A stretch of DNA of 14,323 nt, taken from assembly GCA_031270785.1 (NCBI GenBank), contig JAISWM010000008.1, forward strand, positions 1-14,323, written 5' to 3'. This document shows positions 5,411 through 12,207 of this stretch, piece after piece; within the stretch, counting starts at the first letter, position 1, and the number at the start of each line of letters is the position of its first letter. Under the pieces are notes generated by a model that saw only the letters and a program-made list of their open reading frames with translations, did no database searches and was not told the origin of the DNA. The position numbers were made by a program, and so were the translations under genes. Source of the DNA: Oscillospiraceae bacterium (GTDB lineage: Bacteria > Bacillota > Clostridia > Oscillospirales > Acutalibacteraceae).

Positions 5411-6916
5411 TTACATTGAACAAATTTCAATACATTTAAGCTCAGTTTTACCATCATTGAAGTAAAATCTTATAAAATAGTTGTCCATAATATACTTATC
5501 GCTTGGCACCTTTTTAATATTGTTTATATTTATTGCTAGGTGAGAAAAAATTGTGCTGTAATAGTCAGGGCAGCTAAAGTTAATTGATGAGAAAGGCTCA
5601 CCCATAACTGCTTTTCTTTCAACCGCCGTACTTTGCATACCAAGCCCCATAAAGTCATTTTTTGTACCGATTACGACTTTTTCACACGCATATTCGCCTT
5701 TTTCCGGGTCTATTTTAAATATAATTGACGAATCTAAAGTAAGGTATGTAAGAATAAGTTTATTATCTTTTTCAGCTCTGTAACTTTCCGGGCCAAATTG
5801 CGTTGTTATATTATCTACGCTGGAGCCTAAATAAGCGATATAGTCTATGCTGTCCCCTCTAAATTCTCCGTCAAATGATTGTGAACCGAGTTTATCATAG
5901 GATTTACCGGTACCTTGTTTTCTTCCTTTTGAGAATTCCCCTTCGTATATTACTACTGATGTATCCACATCATATAATTTACCGGTTCCGTCATATTTGC
6001 CTTCTTTAAATTCTCCGGCGTATACCATGACCCCCGTGTCTTTGTCGTATAATATTCCATCGCCGCCGTAAAAGCCATTCATAAATGAGCCCGAATACAA
6101 TAGATTCCCCGCGTCGTAAAGTTTTCCAATCCCGTCATATACTCCCGCTTTAAATGTTCCTTCGTAAGCTATTGTCTCACCGTCTTCGGCATATTCTACC
6201 CCGTTTCCTTCGCGCGTATCGTTTGCAAATTCTCCGTAATATTTTTTAACCGTTGTTTTGGGGTCGTATTCTATGCCCACCCCGGCTCTTTGCCCTACGG
6301 CGAAATTACCTGTGTAAATTATTTTTCCCACGTTGTTAAATTGCTGGCCTTCACCATGTGCTTTATTATTATCAAACTGCCCTTTATACGTCATTATTCC
6401 GTCCGTACTATAAAGTTCGCCTTCTCCGCTGTATTTCCCGGCTTTGAATTCCCCTTTATATACTAATAATCCGTCGGCATTATATTGAATGCCGACCCCT
6501 TCGGGTGTTCCGTTTGACATGTCCCCTACATACACTGTAATCCCCATTGTATCAATTACTTTTGCTTTACCGGCAAATTTTGAATACTTAGGGCTATCTA
6601 ATTTTATTGTTGCCCTCCAAAGTTTTCCTTCTGCCCAAGGATAAGCAAATGTAATTGATAAATATCCCAAAACACACACTACTACTACTGCCGTAATTAC
6701 AAATTTCTTTGCAAAATATAGTCCGAGGATTTTCCAATAGTCGTCTTTGCTTTTGGGGTCTCCTGTGAGGGTTTGCATGAATTTTTGCAGTTTTTGCTGT
6801 ACTTTTTGCGCCAGGGTTGTACCTATATTTTGGAGTTGTGTCATCCACCCAGTCATACCGTTTATTTGAGACTGTATTGTTGAAACAACTCTCGAAAATA
6901 TATCTCCTATTATCAT
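5411..6916 (-). CDS. Membrane-anchored MORN-repeat protein
   Basis: A 501-aa protein. ATG at 6916 is preferred over the upstream in-frame ATG at 6982 because AGGGGTG lies 5-6 nt before it, and the 22 extra N-terminal residues (MCLSCFSRR...) look like leader translation. Residues 1-60 are amphipathic and Gln-rich. Residues 72-92 form one transmembrane helix (FVITAVVVVCVLGYLSITFA). About 128-365 contain about ten MORN repeats of 20-25 residues (Y.G.F..G...G.G..Y). A C-terminal domain of about 130 residues is not recognised. The positive-inside rule (KK before the helix) places the repeats outside. MORN repeats are scaffolds and lipid- or protein-binding modules, not enzymes. The neighbouring genes also encode single- or multi-pass envelope proteins, so a shared envelope complex is possible (inference). 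Confidence 0.85.
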   Translation of the reverse strand: MIIGDIFSRVVSTIQSQINGMTGWMTQLQNIGTTLAQKVQQKLQKFMQTLTGDPKSKDDYWKILGLYFAKKFVITAVVVVCVLGYLSITFAYPWAEGKLWRATIKLDSPKYSKFAGKAKVIDTMGITVYVGDMSNGTPEGVGIQYNADGLLVYKGEFKAGKYSGEGELYSTDGIMTYKGQFDNNKAHGEGQQFNNVGKIIYTGNFAVGQRAGVGIEYDPKTTVKKYYGEFANDTREGNGVEYAEDGETIAYEGTFKAGVYDGIGKLYDAGNLLYSGSFMNGFYGGDGILYDKDTGVMVYAGEFKEGKYDGTGKLYDVDTSVVIYEGEFSKGRKQGTGKSYDKLGSQSFDGEFRGDSIDYIAYLGSSVDNITTQFGPESYRAEKDNKLILTYLTLDSSIIFKIDPEKGEYACEKVVIGTKNDFMGLGMQSTAVERKAVMGEPFSSINFSCPDYYSTIFSHLAININNIKKVPSDKYIMDNYFIRFYFNDGKTELKCIEICSM

Positions 6917-7020
6917 GTTTTCACCCCTTTTTGTATCTGTTACTTTCCAACCGAGTCGGCGGGAAAAGCAACTTAAACACATTCAGATTTTAATTTAGAA
7001 ATAGTATTAGTTTTCCCCGA

Positions 7021-7107
7021 GTGGTGGTTCAAATTAGTTGATGATATCTTCTCCCCGCCGATTCGCGGGGGTGAAAGAAGGGATTTCAACTATTTTGAGA
7101 CATGACC
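7021..7107 (+). mobile_element. Family A element (copy A7)
   Basis: GTGGTGGTTCAAATTAGTTG at the left, core CTCCCCGCC GATT CGCGGGGG, and TTCAACTATTTTGAGACATG to the right. The flanks CCCCGAG (left) and CCCCTGAG (right) are at best a decayed target duplication. It lies upstream of the MORN gene, inside the presumed 5' leader. Confidence 0.75.
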
Positions 7108-7132
7108 TGCCCCTGAGACTCCGCAAGGTTAT

Positions 7133-7162
7133 AATATAGCTACTGCATTTGAAAAAAGTAAA
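7133..7162 (-). promoter_or_regulatory. Candidate promoter for the MORN protein gene
   Basis: Minus strand TTTACT (7157-7162), 18-bp spacer, TATATT (7133-7138). Matches are 4/6 and 5/6. If used, the transcript would start near 7126 and pass through the family A palindrome at 7021-7107 before reaching the start at 6916, giving a leader of about 210 nt with a strong GC hairpin. Confidence 0.35.
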
Positions 7163-7235
7163 TTTGTTCGTAGGCCTCGCCCCTCTGGCAATTAGGAAAG
7201 AGTGGTAAAAAATTAAACATTTTTCAAGGGCGTTA

Positions 7236-7337
7236 GCTATAAAAACCTTTTAAAACAGTGGCGTTTTTGTTTTTCCCCCGCCGAAGGCGGGGAAAAACGC
7301 CTATAATACCAAGTTTTTAAATGATTTTTGCTGTATA
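7236..7337. repeat. Family B palindromic element (copy B4), 9 bp after the 978-aa gene
   Basis: The clearest B copy. The left end GCTATAAAAACCTTTTAAAA is inverted with the right end TTTAAATGATTTTTGCTGTA. Inside, GGCGTTTTT and AAAAACGCC flank the CCCCGCC GAA GGCGGGG core, so the centre can form an unusually long stem. It begins just after the stop codon of the minus-strand gene ending at 7347 and could serve as a transcript end. Confidence 0.8.
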
Positions 7338-7346
7338 TGCACGGAA

Positions 7347-10283
7347 TTAATCTATTAAACAGCCTGTCCATTTTTTCTTATCGTATGAATGTTCGCTTTT
7401 ATTTATTTGTTCATCACATTTGATTAGGTAGTGAATTGATACAGCGTCTTTTTCATTTACCCTTAATACGTCGGCAAGAATTTTCCTTGCTTTATAAAAT
7501 TCCGCGCTGATATAAAGTTCGACCGCTTTTTCAAAAAGTTCTTTGGTGCTTATATATAAATCGCGTTTATAAGCGTTTGTCATGTCTATTATTTCATAAA
7601 CGTCGGTTGAATCTTCGCTGGATATATTTTCGAATTTACCGATAAATCGGTAGTTACACTTTGTATTTTTCTCCAGCTTATCGATAATACTTTTTGTGGC
7701 CACATGATTTACGCCAATAGTTTTTAGGTGACTATCTATATTTACTATCTGCATAATATCATCTGATACCACGATTACTCCGCGCCTGGTATCATCCCCC
7801 CCGACCCCTATTATTATTTCTCCCGCGCCTAAAGTAATGTTCATGTTTTCTTTTATCTTTTTATTTATTGGTATCTCTTTAAACTGTTCGGACGCGTTAA
7901 ACGCGTCTTGCGCGCTTGTGGGGAATAATGTTGTTATCCCCAAACCATCAAACTCGACTACCAGTCCGTTATTTTTTTCTATTATTTTAAATATTTCTTC
8001 AAAGCTTTCAATTAATGTATTAAATAGTTCTTCTTCATTTTCAAAATCGCAGTTTCCTTTTGCAGATAGATTAAAAGTCAGATACAGCATATTCATATCT
8101 GTTTTTTTGTAATCGTGTAAATTAACCTTAGTTATTTTGTCTTTTCCCATTAGTTTAAAGAATTCTTTCGGAACGTATCTTACGTATTCTTTATTAAGTA
8201 TTGTTAAATTAGAGGTATACCTGTCAAGCCTTTCCGACATTAAATTAAACGCACTTGAAATATCGGCGAATTCATCTCTCGAAGCTATAGTCATTCGGGT
8301 ATTCCATTCTCCTCGACTTATGGCATTTATACCTTTTTCAATTTTCTTTAAAGGTCTCAGCACCCTTTGTATAAGCAAGCACATATACGCAAAAATAAAT
8401 ACTGCGGTAATTAATACGATTGACGCTGAATGCTTAAATATTTTCCAAAATTCTGTTTCTTTGTGCACGTATTCGTCAAGGAAGTTTCCTACAAATCCGA
8501 TAGCGTTTCCGTCTGTGTCTTTAACCGCGACGAACGACGCTGATACATCACCGTGTACGTCTCTGAATATTGCTCTTGCGGAACTTGCGGTATTTTTGAC
8601 GTCTTTTAGGGTATTCCACGCGTTATAGAGCGTTTGGAGTTCATCTCTTTCAAATATTACGTCTGCTAAGACCATGCCTTTCGGAACCATGTCGGGGCTT
8701 GAAAATCTCAGTTCGTTATAGGAAGATGAAGCTGTTGCGTATTTACTGCTGAGCGAGGAATATATTTTATCTGCGTTTACGAAATAAGTAACTATATAAT
8801 CACTTCGATCTCCTACTTTACTTGCAAGGCTTGAATATCCTGATTCTATTGATTTTTTTAGGCTTGTGTACCCTGAAGTTAAGTAATCTGAAACGGGATG
8901 CACATTTAAAAAATCATTTTTATCTATATTATCCACCACAATTTTAACACCCGTGTCTTGATCTGCCCTTAGTGTAGATATATAACTGTCTGTCGCATCT
9001 GACGTACTGACATACAGCAAAGCGCCCATGGCCAGCAGATATACAGGGAGGAAAAATACCGTTATTTTAGTATAAACGGGAATGCGCTTAATTCCTTTTT
9101 TATTGATCGTTACTATTCCCCATATTATTCCTACGAAAGCCGCGGCAGTTAATACCATTATTAATAGTCCCCAAGGGAAGAATTGGCCATGTATATCAGA
9201 AATTATTTGGGAGCTAGAGCCAAATCTTATGTGGTAAGGGTTTGTAAAATCTTTTGAAGCAGCATAGTAATCATCTTCGCCAATTGCCCAGATTCTTCTA
9301 AGATCCCTTATTTGTATTCCTTTGCCGCCCGAAATATCATTTCCTAATTTATATAAACTGTCCGCGCTTATGCTTCTGGTATTTAATCTGTAGAAATTTC
9401 CGCTCAATGCGTCCGTAAAGTATAAGTTATCACTTGAATCTACACTAAATCCCACTAAAGACGAAGTTTCCCTTGATATTACGTTTGTATAATCAAGAAA
9501 GGATCCTTGGTTGTCCATGGCGAAAAAGTCGCCTTTTAACGTGGAATACAAAACTCTGCCGTTTGATAATACCGCTACGTCATTTACCCAATCGGTATTT
9601 TTGTCAGCTTGTTCTGTAGCTGGCTTTACCTCAAATGACCTGCTTTTTTTCGGGCTTTCGTCCACAAGCGGATTGACAGAAATAATATCACAAATATTAT
9701 TTCTGATTCCAACAAGGGTAATAGCTTGATCCACAATCTGAAGTTTTATTATATAGGATTTTGTGGGAGGGGAAACATCCTCTTTAAAGTCCATATTGGC
9801 AACTTGCTTTATGTATTTTCCGTTAGTGTTATACATTAAAACAGATTCTTCAAGTATAGGATAGGCGGATTTATCTGAAACAACAGCCTTTTTATTACGT
9901 GATTGCTTTATAACATAAAAATTTCCCTTGGAGTCAGCTCCAAGATTTCCGTAGGAATATTCTATTTTATCGGTTGATTTTTCCATATTTATGGAGTACT
10001 CTGCGGTACTGTTTTCCTTTACCTTTGTTATTTTATACTGCTCTTTATCTTCTTCCACGCCCAATACGTAAACATTCCCGGCGGGGTCCATGTCTGAATC
10101 GATAAATGTTCCAAAGTTTGGTTTATTAAAATGATACTGGGCTGCAAACCCTAACATGAGCCCTACTGCTACGAGAATTGAATATAATATTCGGGGGTTT
10201 ATTTTCTTGAGTTTTAAGGCTTTAAATTTGATTTTAGATGATCCTTTAAATTTAAATTTCTGATCAATCTTATGATTTTCCAT
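7347..10283 (-). CDS. Large sensor protein: propeller-like, Cache-like, HAMP and degenerate class III cyclase domains
   Basis: A 978-aa, four-helix membrane protein. TM1 is about 31-50. Residues 55-350 have propeller-like beta repeats (D..GN.YV, DSKGNFYV, SSDNLYFTD), probably outside. TM2 is about 369-393 and TM3 406-425. Residues 430-615 are a Cache-like extracellular sensor ending VAVKDTDGNAIGFVG. TM4 is 619-638, HAMP 640-692 (RPLKKIEKGINAISRGEW...RDEFADISSAF). About 700-900 resemble a class III nucleotidyl cyclase homology domain (VPKEFFKLMGKDKI, LYLTFNLSAKG, FDGLGITTLF, GAGEIIIGVGG). The first metal-binding Asp of the usual FxDIxGFT motif appears to be Asn738, so it is probably inactive or a binding domain. 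Residues 905-960 look like a TPR-type helical pair. ATG at 10283 has AGGAGG 6 nt upstream. A divergent LysM-pseudokinase gene shares its promoter region. Confidence 0.85.
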   Translation of the reverse strand: MENHKIDQKFKFKGSSKIKFKALKLKKINPRILYSILVAVGLMLGFAAQYHFNKPNFGTFIDSDMDPAGNVYVLGVEEDKEQYKITKVKENSTAEYSINMEKSTDKIEYSYGNLGADSKGNFYVIKQSRNKKAVVSDKSAYPILEESVLMYNTNGKYIKQVANMDFKEDVSPPTKSYIIKLQIVDQAITLVGIRNNICDIISVNPLVDESPKKSRSFEVKPATEQADKNTDWVNDVAVLSNGRVLYSTLKGDFFAMDNQGSFLDYTNVISRETSSLVGFSVDSSDNLYFTDALSGNFYRLNTRSISADSLYKLGNDISGGKGIQIRDLRRIWAIGEDDYYAASKDFTNPYHIRFGSSSQIISDIHGQFFPWGLLIMVLTAAAFVGIIWGIVTINKKGIKRIPVYTKITVFFLPVYLLAMGALLYVSTSDATDSYISTLRADQDTGVKIVVDNIDKNDFLNVHPVSDYLTSGYTSLKKSIESGYSSLASKVGDRSDYIVTYFVNADKIYSSLSSKYATASSSYNELRFSSPDMVPKGMVLADVIFERDELQTLYNAWNTLKDVKNTASSARAIFRDVHGDVSASFVAVKDTDGNAIGFVGNFLDEYVHKETEFWKIFKHSASIVLITAVFIFAYMCLLIQRVLRPLKKIEKGINAISRGEWNTRMTIASRDEFADISSAFNLMSERLDRYTSNLTILNKEYVRYVPKEFFKLMGKDKITKVNLHDYKKTDMNMLYLTFNLSAKGNCDFENEEELFNTLIESFEEIFKIIEKNNGLVVEFDGLGITTLFPTSAQDAFNASEQFKEIPINKKIKENMNITLGAGEIIIGVGGDDTRRGVIVVSDDIMQIVNIDSHLKTIGVNHVATKSIIDKLEKNTKCNYRFIGKFENISSEDSTDVYEIIDMTNAYKRDLYISTKELFEKAVELYISAEFYKARKILADVLRVNEKDAVSIHYLIKCDEQINKSEHSYDKKKWTGCLID

Positions 10284-10332
10284 AAGTGCCCTCCTAAGCC
10301 AACTATTTAAATAAGATTTATTTGTATATCTC

Positions 10333-10361
10333 TTTACTATTGTTTCAAGTCATTATACAAT
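10333..10361 (+). promoter_or_regulatory. Candidate promoter for the pseudokinase-LysM gene
   Basis: TTTACT (10333-10338), 17-bp spacer, TACAAT (10356-10361): 4/6 and 5/6 matches. Predicted start is near 10368, giving a leader of about 75 nt with AAGGTG 10 nt before the ATG at 10443. It overlaps the opposing promoter at 10364-10392. Confidence 0.45.
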
Positions 10362-10363
10362 AC

Positions 10364-10392
10364 AGTATATTGGACTAAAACATCATAGTCAA
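10364..10392 (-). promoter_or_regulatory. Sigma-A promoter of the 978-aa sensor gene
   Basis: Minus strand TTGACT (10387-10392), 17-bp spacer, TATACT (10364-10369): 5/6 and 5/6 matches at ideal spacing. Predicted start is near 10357, leader about 74 nt. Its start site falls inside the -10 region of the divergent plus-strand promoter. Confidence 0.6.
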
Positions 10393-10442
10393 GGTAAAAA
10401 AAAATGTCTTATTTCACAATACAAAGAAGGTGCTAAATTTAT

Positions 10443-11591
10443 ATGTCAAATGCCCAAAAAACTTCGGGTTATACGCTTGTAGCTACCCTGCACAGCGGCA
10501 AGTCCATGGACGTATCTGTGGCTTACCGCGGGGAAAATACTCAAAGCAATCTTCATATAATAAATAAAATTCCACTAGAAGACAAACATATTGATTTATT
10601 TAAAAAATTATATTTTTCTTTTCATGAATCCGAAAAACCCCGTGAATTTGAAAAATTTTTCGTTTCTGAAAAATATTTCTATTCAATATTTAAATATGTA
10701 AAAGCCGAAAACATTAAACAAAAATTTAATAAAAATATATGCACAACACCCTTTGATGAAAGATGCAAACTCCTTGAATATATACTCATGAAAATTGATA
10801 AAATATCTACTCTTCCCCCAGAAATACTTGCAAGTATTATAAGGCCGGAAAATATACTAATAGATTTCGACAGACACATACATATATTATATAATTTTCA
10901 GCGCGTGTTCGATTATACGCAAGACCCTAAACTGGCTATTTTCAAAAATATCGGGGATATTATTTTTACTATGCTCCAAGCCGAGTCGGAAGCCAAATAT
11001 AATAAAGCGCTTCACGTGGTGCTTGGAAAATGTAAAAAAGGCGTATATTCTTCTATCCCTCAGCTTATTGTAGACTTAAAAAAAGCGGCTCAAATCTCTA
11101 AAAACAGCAACTGGCTTTCTTATATTAAATATCAAATCAGTTTGAGAAAACCCATTATTGATAAAGTCACGAAAGTAGTTACGGGTATTGCCGTAGTAAT
11201 CGGAATAGTAATACTGGCTTATAATCAAATTAATACCAACAATTATTCTGACGCTACTATAAAAACAGTTTCTATAGGAGATATTACGTATAGTTCGGGG
11301 GAAAAAGATGAGTCGGATAAAAACGTAAGTACGGAAAAGAGCGCGTCAACAGGAAATAACAAACAAAAACAAGATATTACTCTTATGCCAGGACTTGATA
11401 TGGAATACGAAGACTATATCGTGCAATACGGGGATAATATTGCCTCAATTTGTAATACTTATTATAAAGACAGCTCATATGTTAACGCCGTTGCGACATT
11501 TAATGGCATTGACGCTTCCGAAAAGCTCATTCCGGGGGTTATACTTAAACTTCCCAACAGAACAGCTATAGCGCTTTATATTTCGAAATAG
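10443..11591 (+). CDS. Pseudokinase-transmembrane-LysM protein
   Basis: A 382-aa protein with cytoplasmic, membrane and external parts. Residues 10-220 have a kinase-like fold outline: possible N-lobe with LHSGKS and INKI (Lys42), a catalytic-loop-like RPENILIDFDRHIHIL (134-149), and an alpha-F-like NIGDIIFTML (169-178). The HRD Asp and the DFG motif are missing (IIRPEN; YNF), so it should be a pseudokinase. Residues 243-262 are one transmembrane helix, then a Ser/Lys/Asn linker. Residues 324-371 are a LysM domain (YIVQYGDNIASICNTYY...LIPGVILKLPN), which binds peptidoglycan-type glycans. Topology is cytoplasmic N-terminus and wall-facing C-terminus. It is the only plus-strand gene here, divergent from the 978-aa sensor gene. 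It may transmit or tether a signal between wall and cytoplasm (inference). The kinase assignment is weaker than the LysM assignment. Confidence 0.8.
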   Translation: MSNAQKTSGYTLVATLHSGKSMDVSVAYRGENTQSNLHIINKIPLEDKHIDLFKKLYFSFHESEKPREFEKFFVSEKYFYSIFKYVKAENIKQKFNKNICTTPFDERCKLLEYILMKIDKISTLPPEILASIIRPENILIDFDRHIHILYNFQRVFDYTQDPKLAIFKNIGDIIFTMLQAESEAKYNKALHVVLGKCKKGVYSSIPQLIVDLKKAAQISKNSNWLSYIKYQISLRKPIIDKVTKVVTGIAVVIGIVILAYNQINTNNYSDATIKTVSIGDITYSSGEKDESDKNVSTEKSASTGNNKQKQDITLMPGLDMEYEDYIVQYGDNIASICNTYYKDSSYVNAVATFNGIDASEKLIPGVILKLPNRTAIALYISK

Positions 11592-11600
11592 TTATTTTTA

Positions 11601-11689
11601 GGTCGCGCCATAAAATAGTTGAAATCCCTTCTTTCCCCCCGCCATAAGGCGGGGGTGAAAGATATTATCAATTAATTTGAACCACTATC
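11601..11689 (-). mobile_element. Family A element (copy A8) directly after the LysM gene, with 8-bp target duplication
   Basis: 89 bp from GGTCGCGCCATAAAATAGTT to AATTTGAACCACTATC, core CCCCCCGCC ATAA GGCGGGGG. It is flanked by perfect TATTTTTA repeats (11593-11600 and 11690-11697). The left repeat begins one base after the TAG stop of the LysM gene, so the insertion spared the coding region by one base. Confidence 0.85.
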
Positions 11690-11738
11690 TATTTTTATAG
11701 CGGCTGCTCACGTAAAAAACAAACCTCTGTAGCTGTTG

Positions 11739-11761
11739 CGCTAAAAAACCAAATTTTAGCG
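11739..11761. other. AT-rich inverted repeat CGCTAAAA / TTTTAGCG
   Basis: CGCTAAAA (11739-11746), AACCAAA loop, TTTTAGCG (11754-11761): a perfect 8-bp stem. It lies about 150 bp after the LysM gene, between two family A elements. It could be a weak transcript end or an end fragment of another element. No T run follows. Confidence 0.4.
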
Positions 11762-11785
11762 ATCATCGCCCCGCCTATTTGGCTG

Positions 11786-11862
11786 AGTAATAATTGATAA
11801 AATTTTTGTTCTTCCCCCCGCCCACGGGCGGGGGGGGTAATATTATCAACTAATTTGGGCCA
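11786..11862 (-). mobile_element. Family A element (copy A9, atypical left half)
   Basis: Core CCCCCCGCCCACGGGCGGGG followed by TAATATTATCAACTAATTTG and GGCCA. The left half (TAATTGATAAAATTTTTGTT) resembles the right-end half of the family rather than the usual CAAAATAGTTGAAA half, so this copy is close to a symmetrical palindrome of two right halves. No target duplication was found. Confidence 0.6.
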
Positions 11863-11868
11863 AAACTG

Positions 11869-11892
11869 TCGCCCCGCTGATAAGCGGAGCGA
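11869..11892. other. GC hairpin with GATA loop
   Basis: TCGCCCCGCT (11869-11878) pairs with AGCGGAGCGA (11883-11892) with one mismatch, around the loop GATA. It lies between convergent genes and resembles the hairpin at 1065-1085 (CCCCGCC with AGATA loop), hinting at a third minor palindrome type. There is no T tract. Confidence 0.4.
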
Positions 11893-12072
11893 TAATTTAT
11901 AGTGTGACTTTTTTCAAAAAAACAGCTATATTTCAAGTTACAAGTTTATTTAAACCATTTTTAATTATATACTATTGACAAAAACAACTTAAAAACGCAT
12001 AATAATATATACAGTTGCCCAAGTTATTTTTTAGAATAGTTTCACTTTTTTCGCGCATACAGCTTGAAAAAT

Positions 12073-12161
12073 GGTGGTGGCTCAAATTAGTGGATAATAT
12101 CTTCCCCCCCCCGCCTTTGGCGGGGGGAAAAGAAGAAATTTCAACTATTTTGAAACATGAC
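12073..12161 (+). mobile_element. Family A element (copy A10), 46 bp downstream of mltG
   Basis: GGTGGTGGCTCAAATTAGTG, core CCCCGCC TTT GGCGGGG, then TTTCAACTATTTTGAAACAT. Flanks share TGAAAAA (12065-12071 and 12163-12169), probably an 8-bp target duplication that has lost a base. It lies beyond the 3' end of the minus-strand mltG. Confidence 0.75.
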
Positions 12162-12207
12162 ATGAAAAACAATGAGGGCAAACTGATATTTTTAATAAAC
12201 AACCGTA

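Larger units (their letters stand above)
11592..12207. other. 616-bp region between convergent genes, filled with palindromic elements
   Basis: No gene was found. It holds three family A elements (11601-11689, 11786-11862, 12073-12161) and two further hairpins (11739-11761, 11869-11892). The segment 11893-12072 is AT-rich and shows nothing recognisable. ORFs 11972-12202 (minus) and 12015-12260 (plus) read through element A10 and are not genes. Confidence 0.8.

Noticed and set aside
7236..7337. Family B hairpin as a classic intrinsic terminator
   Set aside because: The GC stem is followed by A-rich, not U-rich, sequence on either strand except inside the extended stem; a termination role is possible but not canonical.
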